A DNA stretch of 64,000 bases from an uncultured Pelagibacteraceae bacterium (GTDB lineage: Bacteria > Pseudomonadota > Alphaproteobacteria > Pelagibacterales > Pelagibacteraceae): positions 39,654-103,653 of the forward strand of contig CACHCL010000005.1 of assembly GCA_902578315.1 (NCBI GenBank). The letters run 5' to 3'. Positions 1 to 8,877 of this stretch are shown here, piece after piece (position 1 is the stretch's first letter; the number at the start of each line of letters is the position of its first letter). A program made the position numbers and the translations under genes. Below the pieces are notes generated by a model. The model searched no databases. It was not told the DNA's origin and worked only from the letters and a program-made list of their open reading frames with translations.

Positions 1-316
1 CTAAAAACTCTTTCGTTCTTATTCTTGCAATTTTTTTGGAAACATTGAACAATGAGCTTGCTAATTGGCATACAATCATATTTGTCTCATCATTTCTTGT
101 TACAGCAATAATCATATCTGCTTTTTCTGCACCAGCATTTTCTAAAACATTGGGAAGCGTTGCTCGACCAACTATTCCTTTAACATCTTGAGTATCATTG
201 ATTTTTTTAATATCTTCTGAAGACTGATCAACAACAGTTACAGAGTGGCCTTGTGCAGATAATTGTTTACTAATTGAAAAGCCGACTTTACCAGCCCCAC
301 ATATAATTATGTTCAT
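1..316 (-). CDS. trkA: Trk potassium uptake regulatory protein TrkA (partial, N-terminus only)
   Basis: The reading frame starts at 316 and runs off the left edge of the window, so only about 105 N-terminal residues are visible. They begin MNIIICGAGKVGFSIS, a Rossmann GxGxxG nucleotide-binding motif followed by an acidic strand end (VTVVDQ), which is the RCK_N domain of TrkA. TrkA is the cytoplasmic NAD(H)-binding subunit that gates the TrkH/G potassium channel. It lies one base downstream of ntrX on the same strand. The order ntrY-ntrX-trkA is common in alphaproteobacteria and supports the call. Confidence 0.93.
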   Translation of the reverse strand, partial: MNIIICGAGKVGFSISKQLSAQGHSVTVVDQSSEDIKKINDTQDVKGIVGRATLPNVLENAGAEKADMIIAVTRNDETNMIVCQLASSLFNVSKKIARIRTKEFL

Positions 317-317
317 T

Positions 318-1682
318 TTAATTAATGCCTTTTATTCCAAGCTCTTTTAGTTTGCGATGCAAAGCTGATCTTTCCATCCCAATAAAGTCGGCTGTTTTAG
401 AAATATTTCCGTGGTTTTTCTTTAGTTGTGTTGTTAAGTACTCTTTTTCAAAATGTTTCCTTGCTTCTTTTAAAGGCGATGAAAAGGATTTTTCTATTAA
501 ATTTTTATTTTGGTATGAAGATGATGGATTTAGAATATCCTCTATTAGTTTATTAATATTAGACTGTGTTTCATTAGATGAAAGAATTGTTATTCTTTCA
601 ACTAAATTTCTTAATTCTCTTACATTACCTGGCCAATCATAAGTAAATAAATTATCATTAGTAATATCTATTATTGGTTGCTGTACTCCATTAATTTCCG
701 AAAGTTTTTCTTTAAAATACTTTATTAATTCAGGAATATCTTCTGTTCTAGAATTGAGATCTGATAGCTCGATAGGTATTACGTTAAGTCTGTGATAAAG
801 GTCTTCTCTAAACTTATTTTTTTTCACAAGATCATTTAAATCTTTAGACGTGGATGATATCAACCTTATATTGACATTAATATTCTTCGATCCATTCAGT
901 CTTTTAAATTTTTGGTCTATTAAAACTCTTAGAACATTTGCTTGTGTTTCAAAAGGGATTTCGGATACTTCGTCTATCAATAAAGTTCCTTTATTAGCTC
1001 TTTCTAGTGCGCCGTAAGAGATTTTTCCGTCATCAAACTCTTCACCGAATAGTTCTTTTTCGTATGTGGCCTCTTTAAGCAGAGCTGCATTGATTATCAC
1101 AAATGGTTCTTTGGAACGTAATGAGTTTTTATGTATTTTTCTAGCTACTAATTCTTTTCCAGTGCCTGTAGAACCAAATATAAGCACCCTGCTCTCAGAA
1201 GTTGAGAGTTTTTCAATTATTTTTTTAACTTTTAGTATAGAAGGACTTTTTCCAATAAGCTCAAATGAATGAAAAAGTTTGTCCTCTATTAAATTTTTTT
1301 CTTTTTTAAGCTTTGAGGCCTCTAGTGCTCTATTTACATAATTTAAAATTTTCTCTTTTGTGAAAGGTTTTTCTATAAATTCATAAGCCCCAAGTCTCAT
1401 CGCTTCAATTGCTATTTGAACAGTTGCATGACCAGAGATCATTATAACAGGAGTTAACTTATCTTTCTCTGTTACTAATTTTAACAAATCTATTCCATCT
1501 TTATCGGCTCTATCTAATTTAATATCTATTATTGCTAAATCAGGTAATTTTTTATTTAGTTCAAATACAGCTTGGTCATAATTTGCAGCTGTTCGAACGT
1601 CGTAATTACTCTCTCTCAGTATATTACTTACTAAAGAGCGAATATCAGGATTATCATCAATAACTAAAATTTCTTTATGCAT
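318..1682 (-). CDS. ntrX: Nitrogen-regulation response regulator NtrX (no GAFTGA loop)
   Basis: A 454-residue response regulator. Residues 1-120 are a receiver domain with acidic pocket D9-D10 and phosphoacceptor D53. Residues about 140-380 are an AAA+ domain with Walker A GSTGTGKE (170-177) and Walker B LLIDE (234-238). Residues about 420-452 form a Fis-type helix-turn-helix. The segment after ELFG (210-213), where sigma-54 activators carry GAFTGA, reads EEFDDGKISYGA. The protein therefore lacks the sigma-54 contact loop and probably acts as a DNA-binding regulator with the housekeeping polymerase, as proposed for other alphaproteobacterial NtrX proteins. It overlaps ntrY by 8 bases, and NtrY is the expected kinase. 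The pair is linked to nitrogen, redox and envelope control in relatives; its targets here are unknown. Confidence 0.93.
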   Translation of the reverse strand: MHKEILVIDDNPDIRSLVSNILRESNYDVRTAANYDQAVFELNKKLPDLAIIDIKLDRADKDGIDLLKLVTEKDKLTPVIMISGHATVQIAIEAMRLGAYEFIEKPFTKEKILNYVNRALEASKLKKEKNLIEDKLFHSFELIGKSPSILKVKKIIEKLSTSESRVLIFGSTGTGKELVARKIHKNSLRSKEPFVIINAALLKEATYEKELFGEEFDDGKISYGALERANKGTLLIDEVSEIPFETQANVLRVLIDQKFKRLNGSKNINVNIRLISSTSKDLNDLVKKNKFREDLYHRLNVIPIELSDLNSRTEDIPELIKYFKEKLSEINGVQQPIIDITNDNLFTYDWPGNVRELRNLVERITILSSNETQSNINKLIEDILNPSSSYQNKNLIEKSFSSPLKEARKHFEKEYLTTQLKKNHGNISKTADFIGMERSALHRKLKELGIKGIN

Positions 1683-3456
1683 TAAATTTTGGAAGTGAAA
1701 TAGTGATTAAAGTACCTCTTTTTTTTTTATGATTATTTATTGTAAAGTTACCTGAATGTTCATTTATAATTTTTGTTACAATTGGCAACCCAAGCCCTGT
1801 ACCAGTTTTTTTTGTAGTAAAATAGGGTGTCATTGCTTTTTTAGCGTCTGTAATACCTGGACCATTATCTGTTAACCTACAAACTATATAGTCATTATTG
1901 CTGTTAATTTCTATCTCAATATTACCTTTAAAATTGCTGTTTTTTTTTATTAATTCCTCAATTGCTTCATCTGAATTCTTAATTAAATTGATAAAAACTC
2001 TATTAAGTTGATCTTCATCGCCATTTATCAAAGCATTTTTTTCTTTAATACTTAAATTAATTGAATTTTTTGATGAGATTTTAATGAAATCAATTGAAGA
2101 TTTAATAAGTTCTACTAAATTAATTTTTTTAAGTATTGGCCTAGGCATTCTTGCAAAATTTGAAAATTCATTCACTAATTTTTCTATATCTTTAATTTGT
2201 CTATTTATAGTTTCTAAATATTTTTCAAATTCTTGGCCCTGATTATTTAGCTTATTCTTATATTTTTCTCTTAAGCTATCAATAGATAGTTGAATTGGTG
2301 TTAAGGGATTTTTAATTTCATGAGCAAGCTTTCTTGCTACTGACTCCCAAGCCTCATATCTTTCGTTAATAAGTAATTTATCTTGTTGTTCTTTTAATCT
2401 TTGAATCATTGAATTAAAATTTTTATTTAAATCTTTAAATTCCTCATCTGTTTCAAGCTCTGGAACTTTTACATCTAAAGCGCCTTTACTTATAGAGTCT
2501 GATGCACCAATAAGGTTTATAATCGGTTTGGTCAGTCTTGAGGCAAAAGTTATGGCTATTGAGGTGGAAAGAAATAATAATAGTGTTACAACTATTATAT
2601 ATATTATGGCAAATGTAACTTTTATTCCGGTTTGACTATTTTCAACAGAGTAATAAAAACTTACAGCTTGTTCGGTTTCATTTAAGTATCTCAAAATTTC
2701 TGGATCTATATTTCTTGAGATATATAAATAAGTATCTACTAAAGAATTTAATTTAGTCATTACTGTAGTCTTATTTTCTAAGCTATCTGAGATAAAAACT
2801 GGTTTACCTTCTAACACCTGATCATAATCTTCATCCGATGGCACTATGAATTCTTCGGTTATATCTCTTACGTCAGATAACAAAATGTTTCCTAAACTAT
2901 CAATCAAATATACGTCATCAATTCTTCTAAGTAATTTTTCAGATCTCATAATATTTTTAAATCGATTTGGATTAGAATAATAAAATCCTGAAGCTCTATT
3001 GAGCCCAACACTCATTAATATTACATCAGACAATACATTTTCTTTACTTTCCTCTAAATAATTTTTAGCTACATCAAAAGAATTATTTACTGCCTTTGTA
3101 ATTTGTTTATCAAAATAATTTTGCACTCCGAAATTAAAGATAAATAAAGAAAATATTGCTACTACTAATGAAGGAATGACTGTGAATAATGAAAATACTG
3201 ATATATATTTTAAATTTGTTTGGGCACCCTTTTTATTCTTTTTACCAGTATAGTAAAATCTGTAGAAATTTTTAAATATAAGACTAAAAAAAATTAAAAG
3301 TAAAACAATATCAATAATAAGCAAGGTCTGCAGGTTTTTATCAGTTAAGGGTACAAAACCTTCGTTAATAAAAGTCAAAAAAGTTACAATCCCCATAAAA
3401 ATACATAAAAATGAGGATAAAATAATCCAATTAAAATTTTTAATAATCTTAAACAT
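1675..3456 (-). CDS. ntrY: Sensor histidine kinase NtrY
   Basis: A 593-residue membrane histidine kinase. Three hydrophobic segments lie near residues 9-30, 47-65 and 84-106. An extracytoplasmic sensor region of roughly 180 residues follows, then a fourth membrane segment near 280-305 and a HAMP linker. HisKA carries the phosphoacceptor His in KLAHEIKNPLTP, and the HATPase has the N box (FINLIKNSDEAIEE), DNGPGI and GTGLGLPIV. HAMP runs almost straight into the HisKA helix, so the PAS domain usual in NtrY (typically above 700 residues) appears to be missing. It partners NtrX, whose start it overlaps. It is divergent from ispDF across about 48 A/T-rich bases, which must contain both promoters. 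No ntrB or ntrC is nearby. Confidence 0.93.
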   Translation of the reverse strand: MFKIIKNFNWIILSSFLCIFMGIVTFLTFINEGFVPLTDKNLQTLLIIDIVLLLIFFSLIFKNFYRFYYTGKKNKKGAQTNLKYISVFSLFTVIPSLVVAIFSLFIFNFGVQNYFDKQITKAVNNSFDVAKNYLEESKENVLSDVILMSVGLNRASGFYYSNPNRFKNIMRSEKLLRRIDDVYLIDSLGNILLSDVRDITEEFIVPSDEDYDQVLEGKPVFISDSLENKTTVMTKLNSLVDTYLYISRNIDPEILRYLNETEQAVSFYYSVENSQTGIKVTFAIIYIIVVTLLLFLSTSIAITFASRLTKPIINLIGASDSISKGALDVKVPELETDEEFKDLNKNFNSMIQRLKEQQDKLLINERYEAWESVARKLAHEIKNPLTPIQLSIDSLREKYKNKLNNQGQEFEKYLETINRQIKDIEKLVNEFSNFARMPRPILKKINLVELIKSSIDFIKISSKNSINLSIKEKNALINGDEDQLNRVFINLIKNSDEAIEELIKKNSNFKGNIEIEINSNNDYIVCRLTDNGPGITDAKKAMTPYFTTKKTGTGLGLPIVTKIINEHSGNFTINNHKKKRGTLITISLPKFNA

Positions 3457-3504
3457 CTTAAATAAGCATTAAATATTTATATAAATATAATATAAGTTAA
3501 TATC

Positions 3505-4650
3505 ATGAGTTTTTGTTTAATTATTTTAGCTGCAGGTGTTAGCAATAGATTTGGGTCTAATATTGGCAAACCTTATCAAAAAATAGCTGGCAAATCATTA
3601 ATAGAAATAAATGTTAATAAAGCACGTAAAATTAGACAAATAAAAAAAATTGTCCTCGTTTATAACAAAAAAGACTCAAAACGTATTAGATTACTTAATA
3701 TTAAAAATGTAAAGTTGATTATTGGGGGAAAAAATAGACAACAATCTACATTTAATGCTCTAAAGTATTTATCTGGCCAAAAAGGAGTGGCTAAAGTTTT
3801 AATTCATGACGTTGCAAGACCCAATTTTTCATCAAAACTTTTAAGTTCATTAATAAAAAATATGAGATTTGCAAGAGCAGTCGTCCCTCAAATCAAAATA
3901 CAAGACGCAGTTAAACAAATTATAGATTCAAGCAAAGAAGAATATATTGTAAGCAAAAAAAGAGATAATTTATTTTTAACTCAAACCCCCCAAGCTTTTA
4001 ATCTAAAGGAAATATATCAATTACATAAAACAAACTTTAACAAATACAAAGATGACGATATTTCTTTATATATGGATCTAAATAAAGTTAAATTTATTGA
4101 AGGTGAGAAAAGAAACTTTAAAATTACGGACAAATCAGATTTTGAAAATCTTAAAAATTTTTATAAATCTAAGCAAAGTGTTGGAATAGGATTTGATGTT
4201 CATAGGCTGGTACCTAAAAGAAAACTTTTTTTAGGTGGATTAAAAGTTCAATCAAAACTTGGGACACTAGGTCATTCCGATGGAGATCCAGTTCTTCATT
4301 CAGTTACCGATGCAATACTAGGTGCCTGCAAAATGGGAGATATAGGTCAAATGTTTTCTGATAAAAGTAAAAAACTTAAAAATATTAGGTCAACAATTTT
4401 GCTCCAGGAAGTTATTAAAAAAATCAAATCTAAAGGTTTTCTTATTAATAATATTGATATCAATATTATTACTCAAACACCTAAAATCAAAAATTTAAAA
4501 AAAAAAATGATTAATAATATCGCTAAACTCTGTGAAATTTCTAATAATCAGATAAATATCAAGGGAAAAACAACTGAGAAATTAGGAGTTGTAGGAAAAG
4601 AAAAGGCAATAGCATGTGAAGTGATATGTTCTGTAGTAAAATATGATTAA
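3505..4650 (+). CDS. ispDF: Bifunctional MEP cytidylyltransferase / MECDP synthase IspDF
   Basis: A 381-residue fusion of two steps of the non-mevalonate isoprenoid pathway. Residues 1-220 are IspD: the nucleotide-binding start LAAGVSNRFG with a conserved Lys in GKPYQ, the motif HDVARPN, and TQTPQAF. Residues about 226-381 are IspF: GFDVHR, DGDPVLHSVTDAILGA with the metal-binding Asp and His, and a C-terminal KGKTTEKLG motif. IspD makes CDP-methylerythritol from MEP and CTP; IspF cyclises the later CDP-ME-2-phosphate. Fused IspDF is typical of alphaproteobacteria. The 3' end overlaps pgpA by 8 bases. Another pathway gene, dxr, lies at 50334-51509. Confidence 0.97.
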   Translation: MSFCLIILAAGVSNRFGSNIGKPYQKIAGKSLIEINVNKARKIRQIKKIVLVYNKKDSKRIRLLNIKNVKLIIGGKNRQQSTFNALKYLSGQKGVAKVLIHDVARPNFSSKLLSSLIKNMRFARAVVPQIKIQDAVKQIIDSSKEEYIVSKKRDNLFLTQTPQAFNLKEIYQLHKTNFNKYKDDDISLYMDLNKVKFIEGEKRNFKITDKSDFENLKNFYKSKQSVGIGFDVHRLVPKRKLFLGGLKVQSKLGTLGHSDGDPVLHSVTDAILGACKMGDIGQMFSDKSKKLKNIRSTILLQEVIKKIKSKGFLINNIDINIITQTPKIKNLKKKMINNIAKLCEISNNQINIKGKTTEKLGVVGKEKAIACEVICSVVKYD

Positions 4651-5146
4651 AAATTTAAATTATTTATTTGTTACATGTTTTGGTATCGGATCTTTTAGGT
4701 TTGCTCCAGGTACAATTGCATCTTTGGTTACAACTGTTTTTTTATACAGTTTATTTCATATTGTTAATCTATCAAACAACTCAATACTTATAATCTTATT
4801 AATAGTTTTTATTTTTTCATTTTATGCTGTATCAAAATATATAAAATATAATAAAAACAAAGATCCTAAAGAAGTTGTTGTAGATGAATTCATTGGACAA
4901 TCTATCCCAATTTATATTTATGAGGTTTCTCACGGTACATCAAAAGACTCGAGTGAGGCAGTTTTGTTTTATTTATATATTTTTATCTTATTTAGATTTT
5001 TTGATATAAAAAAACCATTCCCAATTAATTTCTTTGATAAAAAATTTAAAAATAGTTTTGGTGTAATATTTGATGATGTAATTGCAGGTTTTTATGTTGT
5101 TCTTACATTAATCATTTTTATGATATTTAAATCTAAGTTTTTATGA
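4643..5146 (+). CDS. pgpA: Phosphatidylglycerophosphatase A
   Basis: A 167-residue membrane protein of the PgpA family, which removes phosphate from phosphatidylglycerol phosphate to give phosphatidylglycerol. Signature residues are visible: an N-terminal FAPGTIASL segment, the central acidic motif VVVDEFIGQ, and a C-terminal FFDIKKPFPI plus FDDVIAG. Four hydrophobic stretches fit the family's membrane topology. Length is normal. It overlaps ispDF upstream by 8 bases and pncC downstream by 4, so the three genes form one operon. Confidence 0.93.
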   Translation: MIKNLNYLFVTCFGIGSFRFAPGTIASLVTTVFLYSLFHIVNLSNNSILIILLIVFIFSFYAVSKYIKYNKNKDPKEVVVDEFIGQSIPIYIYEVSHGTSKDSSEAVLFYLYIFILFRFFDIKKPFPINFFDKKFKNSFGVIFDDVIAGFYVVLTLIIFMIFKSKFL

Positions 5147-5622
5147 TGAATTTAAACAAAAAAATAGTTTCATTACTTAAAAGAAAAAAACTAAAAATTG
5201 CTCTCGTTGAGTCTTGTACTGGAGGGATGCTATCTAGTGCAATAACTTCTATTAGCGGTTCCTCAAAAGTTTTTACAATGGGTTTAGTTACTTATTCTAA
5301 TCAAGCCAAAATAGATGTATTAAAAGTTCCACGAAAAACAATACAAAAATTTGGCGCTGTAAGTGTCCAATGTTGTTTAGCTATGGTTAATAATCTTTAT
5401 AAAATTAGTAAATCAAAAGTCTGCGTTTCAATAACAGGAATAGCTGGTCCAAAAGGAGGATCTAAAAAAAAACCAGTTGGAATGGTTTATATTGGAATTA
5501 AAGTTGGAAAAAAAGTTGTTGTCAATAAATGTAATTTTAAAAATAAAGGAAGGGCCTATATTCAGAAACAGACAGTAAAAAAATCACTCAATTTATTATT
5601 GAGGTTAATTGGTTATAATTAA
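5143..5622 (+). CDS. pncC: Nicotinamide-nucleotide amidase (CinA C-terminal domain protein)
   Basis: A 159-residue stand-alone CinA C-terminal domain. Family motifs are VESCTGGMLSSAIT near residue 22, GLVTYSN, and SITGIAGPKGGSKKKPVG. The enzyme deamidates nicotinamide mononucleotide to nicotinate mononucleotide in NAD salvage. The N-terminal MoCF-like domain of full CinA is absent, as in many proteobacterial short forms. The start overlaps the pgpA stop by 4 bases. It ends convergently with the small membrane gene at 5645, with only 22 bases between stops. Confidence 0.92.
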   Translation: MMNLNKKIVSLLKRKKLKIALVESCTGGMLSSAITSISGSSKVFTMGLVTYSNQAKIDVLKVPRKTIQKFGAVSVQCCLAMVNNLYKISKSKVCVSITGIAGPKGGSKKKPVGMVYIGIKVGKKVVVNKCNFKNKGRAYIQKQTVKKSLNLLLRLIGYN

Positions 5623-5629
5623 ACCTTTG

Positions 5630-5662
5630 TTTAGCTACTAAAATTTAAACAGGGTAGCTAAA
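5630..5662. terminator. Inverted repeat between convergent genes, possible weak terminator
   Basis: Perfect 9-base arms TTTAGCTAC (5630-5638) and GTAGCTAAA (5654-5662) flank a 15-base A/T-rich spacer between the pncC stop and the stop of the opposing gene, and the right arm lies within that gene's 3' end. There is no clean T tract on either side, so function as an intrinsic terminator is only a guess. Confidence 0.3.
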
Positions 5663-5956
5663 TTCAGGGTTAACAATTACATCCAAAACATGAGCAGTAA
5701 AACTGTTTAGAAGTAAAAAGATACCAAAAGCTGTTAAATAAAGAATAAAAACTAAAAAGTTTCTAGCTCGTTTTCTTTTTAATAGTTGTTTGTCTTCAGG
5801 AACCCATTCTTTGGTTTTAGACTTAAAATCATATGAAAACATCCAATAAGTTAGGTTAGTTTCATTAGGATCGCCTGTTCTAATTGTTTTAATATAAGAT
5901 GATAAAAATTTAAAAGTTAAAATAAATAAAATTAATAAAGATGATATTGTAAACAT
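5645..5956 (-). CDS. Small membrane protein of unknown function
   Basis: A 103-residue protein I do not recognise. It has a hydrophobic N-terminal segment (about residues 3-21), a central polar region with TYWMFSYDFKSK and a basic stretch KQLLKRKRARN, and a second membrane segment (about 68-92). Two transmembrane helices with the polar middle, probably cytoplasmic by the positive-inside rule, are the simplest reading. It is the last gene of the tpiA-to-coq10 operon, and its start touches the stop of the COQ10-like gene, so it is translated in coupling with it. Confidence 0.75.
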   Translation of the reverse strand: MFTISSLLILFILTFKFLSSYIKTIRTGDPNETNLTYWMFSYDFKSKTKEWVPEDKQLLKRKRARNFLVFILYLTAFGIFLLLNSFTAHVLDVIVNPEFSYPV

Positions 5957-6399
5957 TATTTATATAATTTAACTGCTCTTTCTTCAAAAGCTTTTGCAAT
6001 TTTATTTAAACCAAGCTCAAAAGATTTCTTCATTATCCCATTCAAAATTGGATTTTTCAATTCAAAATCGATAAAAAACTCCAGTTGTGTCGAATTGTTT
6101 ACCTCCTTAAATTTCCACTCATTTTTCAAATGTTTTAACGGCCCATCAAGATTAGTTACTATAATTGTGTCTTTCTCTTTATAATAAGATACGTGACTAG
6201 AGAAAGTTTCGTTCAGGATACTCTTCCCTACTTTTAAATCTCCGTTAAAAGTAATTAAATCCATACTTTCACTTCTATCGAACACTTTACCTTCTATACA
6301 CCAAGGAACAAATTCTGGATATTTTTCAATATCAAGAACCATTTCTACTAATTGTTCTTTTTTACATGAAATAATTTTTTTTATTGATGCGGAGGACAT
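5956..6399 (-). CDS. COQ10 / RatA-type START-domain protein
   Basis: A 147-residue polyketide-cyclase/START-fold protein. The N-terminal [20 protein letters not shown] is characteristic of the coenzyme-Q-binding COQ10 / RatA family (ubiquinone-binding chaperone in mitochondria and many bacteria; RatA was described as a ribosome-association toxin in E. coli). In an aerobic alphaproteobacterium with this lipA neighbourhood, the ubiquinone role is more likely. It overlaps lipA by 19 bases and the following small membrane gene by one base. Length is normal. Confidence 0.88.
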   Translation of the reverse strand: MSSASIKKIISCKKEQLVEMVLDIEKYPEFVPWCIEGKVFDRSESMDLITFNGDLKVGKSILNETFSSHVSYYKEKDTIIVTNLDGPLKHLKNEWKFKEVNNSTQLEFFIDFELKNPILNGIMKKSFELGLNKIAKAFEERAVKLYK

Positions 6400-7325
6400 T
6401 CAAGCTGTTTGTTTCTTGCATCTTGTAATTTTCTAAAATCTTCATCTGCGTGATAAGAAGATCTTGTAAGAGGTGATGAAGAAACAAGTAAAAAACCTTT
6501 TGTTTTAGCTATTTGCTCGAACTCTCTAAATTCATCTGGATGGTAGTAACGATTTAGTGGATGATGTTTTGGAGAAGGTTGCAAGTATTGACCCACAGTA
6601 ATAAAATCAACCTCCGCAGATCTTAGATCATCCATTACTTGAATAACTTCCTCTTTATTTTCACCTAAGCCAACCATGATTCCAGATTTTGTAAAAACTT
6701 TTTTATTAGATTTTTTTGCATTCTTTAAAAGCTCTAATGAAGCGAAATAACGTGCCCCTGGTCTAACTGTAGTATATAGTCTAGGAACTGTTTCTATGTT
6801 GTGATTAAATACATCAAGATCAGCTTTTAAAACTTTTTTATAAGCATCACCTTTTCTCAAAAAATCAGGCGTTAAAACCTCGATTGAAGTTTTAGGATTT
6901 TTTTCTCTTGTGGCTTTTACCACTTTGTAAAAATGTTCTGATCCACCATCATCAAGGTCATCTCTGTCTACTGACGTAATGACTACGTGTTTTAAATTTA
7001 AATTTTTGACAGCATTGGCAATTTTAGTTGGTTCAAAAATATCTAGGTCAGTTGGTTTCCCTGTTTTAACATCGCAAAATGCACATGCCCTGGTACACGT
7101 ATCTCCCATGATCATAAATGTTGCATGTTTTTTACTCCAGCATTCTGTTATATTTGGGCAGTTTGCTTCTTGACAAACTGTTACTAAATTATTTTGGTTT
7201 ACAACCTGTTTAGTTTGAAAAAAAATTTGTGAATCTAACATTTTTGACCTTATCCACTTTGGTTTTCTTTTAATCGGATTAAAAGGTTTGTTGACTTTTT
7301 CTGGGTGTCTTGGTTTTTGACTCAT
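6381..7325 (-). CDS. lipA: Lipoyl synthase
   Basis: A 314-residue radical-SAM enzyme that inserts two sulfurs into octanoyl groups on E2/GcvH proteins. Both iron-sulfur signatures are visible: the N-terminal auxiliary-cluster cysteines in [13 protein letters not shown] and the radical-[29 protein letters not shown] and the C-terminal [12 protein letters not shown] (serine ligand of the auxiliary cluster) are also present. It overlaps ftsB upstream by 4 bases. In most alphaproteobacteria the pyruvate dehydrogenase genes lie at this junction; here they are absent. Confidence 0.97.
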   Translation of the reverse strand: MSQKPRHPEKVNKPFNPIKRKPKWIRSKMLDSQIFFQTKQVVNQNNLVTVCQEANCPNITECWSKKHATFMIMGDTCTRACAFCDVKTGKPTDLDIFEPTKIANAVKNLNLKHVVITSVDRDDLDDGGSEHFYKVVKATREKNPKTSIEVLTPDFLRKGDAYKKVLKADLDVFNHNIETVPRLYTTVRPGARYFASLELLKNAKKSNKKVFTKSGIMVGLGENKEEVIQVMDDLRSAEVDFITVGQYLQPSPKHHPLNRYYHPDEFREFEQIAKTKGFLLVSSSPLTRSSYHADEDFRKLQDARNKQLECPPHQ

Positions 7326-7615
7326 TTTAGTTTAATAATAATTTCGTCTTTTGTTCCATACCTAAATTTTTCTCTATACAACATATCTATATAATCTAAA
7401 TCATTATTTTTTATCAATGATATTTTATGCTCTAAATTCTGTATTTTGCTGGATAATTTTTTGTCTTTGTTTACCAGCTCTTCATAAATTTTTTTTTTAT
7501 CAAAATATGAAATCAATCCTCTTTCGCCTCCTATTAGATTGATTGCAATATAAAGAGTAAAAAAAATATTAAATAATATAAATTTTTTTTTCTTTAAACT
7601 TTCAATAAGTCGCAT
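7322..7615 (-). CDS. ftsB: Septum formation initiator, FtsB/DivIC family
   Basis: A 97-residue bitopic protein: a short basic N-terminus, a single membrane helix (about 12-30), then a heptad-rich coiled coil (about 40-72) and a short tail containing [12 protein letters not shown], which resembles the conserved C-terminus of FtsB/DivIC. These proteins link the late divisome (FtsL, FtsQ). It sits 3 bases after eno, the usual alphaproteobacterial position, and overlaps lipA by 4 bases. Confidence 0.88.
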   Translation of the reverse strand: MRLIESLKKKKFILFNIFFTLYIAINLIGGERGLISYFDKKKIYEELVNKDKKLSSKIQNLEHKISLIKNNDLDYIDMLYREKFRYGTKDEIIIKLK

Positions 7616-7618
7616 GTG

Positions 7619-8875
7619 CTAGATTCTAGCCATTTTAGCTTGTTTTCCAAGTTCTTCTTCTATGCGCAATAACCTGTTGTATTTAGCTACTCTTTCAGAT
7701 CTAGCTAAAGATCCTGTTTTAATTTGAGAAGCCATTGTCGCCGTAGCCAAATCAGCGATAAAAGTATCTTCAGTATCACCTGATCTGTGTGAGATGATAG
7801 TATTAAAATTGGCAGCTTTAGCTGTTGAGATTACTTCTAAAGTCTCAGTAAGGGTTCCTATTTGGTTTGGTTTAACCAGAATACAATTTGCTGATTTTTC
7901 TTTAATACCCTTATTCAATCTTTCTGAATTGGTAACAAACAAGTCATCACCAACTATTTGCACGTTTTTACCTATTTCTTTTGTGATTTTGTTCCAGGAA
8001 TTCCAATCTTCTTCAGCGAAAGGATCTTCGATTGATTTGATTGGATAATTAGAAGTTAGTTTTTTATAATAATTAATATTGTCCTCGATTGATGTAAAAT
8101 TTTTAGATTGAATAGCATATTCTCCTTTTTGATTTGTAAGTTCATTAGCAGCTACATCTAAACAGATAACCATATCTTTTCCTGGCTTTAAATTTGATTT
8201 TTCGATCGAATTGGTAATCAACTCTAATGCTTGCTCATTAGTGTTAATAGACGGAGCGAACCCTCCCTCATCTCCAACATTAGTAAGCATTTTTTTAGAT
8301 TTTAATATTTTTTTTAAATTTTGAATTACTATGTAGCACTTTTCGATAGCATCCATAAAGTTTCTTGCCGAGTCTGGTCTAATCATAAATTCCTGGATAT
8401 TTAAATCATTATCAGCATGGGCTCCTCCATTTATGATATTCATAAGTGGAATAGGTAATGAAAAATCATTTCCTAAATATTTATATAAAGATTTCTTTTG
8501 AGATAGTGCTGAACATTTTGAATTTGCAAGAGAAACTGCAAGGGTGGCGTTTGCTCCTAAATTAGTTTTATTTTCACTACCGTCTAAATCTAATAAAACT
8601 TGATCGATATTTTTTTGATCGTTTGAGTCTAAATCTTTTAATTTTTTAGAAATTTTACCATTAATATTTTCTACAGCAATATTTACACTTTTTCCTAAAA
8701 ATTTATTTTTATCATTATCTCTTAACTCATGTGCCTCAAATGCACCTGTAGATGCTCCAGACGGAGAAATCGCAGTAGCAGAAATATTATTTTCTAAAAA
8801 GACTTCTGCTTCTACTGTAGGATTTCCTCTACTGTCAAAGACTTGTCTGCCTTTTATATTTTTGATTTTTGCCAT
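7619..8875 (-). CDS. eno: Enolase
   Basis: A 418-residue glycolytic enolase converting 2-phosphoglycerate to phosphoenolpyruvate. Motifs: RQVFDSRGNPTVEAEV at the N-terminus, SGASTGAFEAHELRD, metal ligands in VCLDVAANE, SIEDPFAEEDW and QIVGDDLFVTN, the catalytic Lys in CILVKPNQIG, and SHRSGDTEDTFIADLA near the C-terminus. Length is normal. It lies 2 bases after kdsA in one long minus-strand operon; both neighbours depend on phosphoenolpyruvate (KdsA consumes it). Confidence 0.98.
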   Translation of the reverse strand: MAKIKNIKGRQVFDSRGNPTVEAEVFLENNISATAISPSGASTGAFEAHELRDNDKNKFLGKSVNIAVENINGKISKKLKDLDSNDQKNIDQVLLDLDGSENKTNLGANATLAVSLANSKCSALSQKKSLYKYLGNDFSLPIPLMNIINGGAHADNDLNIQEFMIRPDSARNFMDAIEKCYIVIQNLKKILKSKKMLTNVGDEGGFAPSINTNEQALELITNSIEKSNLKPGKDMVICLDVAANELTNQKGEYAIQSKNFTSIEDNINYYKKLTSNYPIKSIEDPFAEEDWNSWNKITKEIGKNVQIVGDDLFVTNSERLNKGIKEKSANCILVKPNQIGTLTETLEVISTAKAANFNTIISHRSGDTEDTFIADLATATMASQIKTGSLARSERVAKYNRLLRIEEELGKQAKMARI

Positions 8876-8877
8876 TA

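Noticed and set aside
7794..8048. Open frame on the plus strand inside eno, and similar plus-strand frames inside pyrG, bamA and dnaE
   Set aside because: Antisense to strongly conserved genes, with no recognisable domains or start signals.
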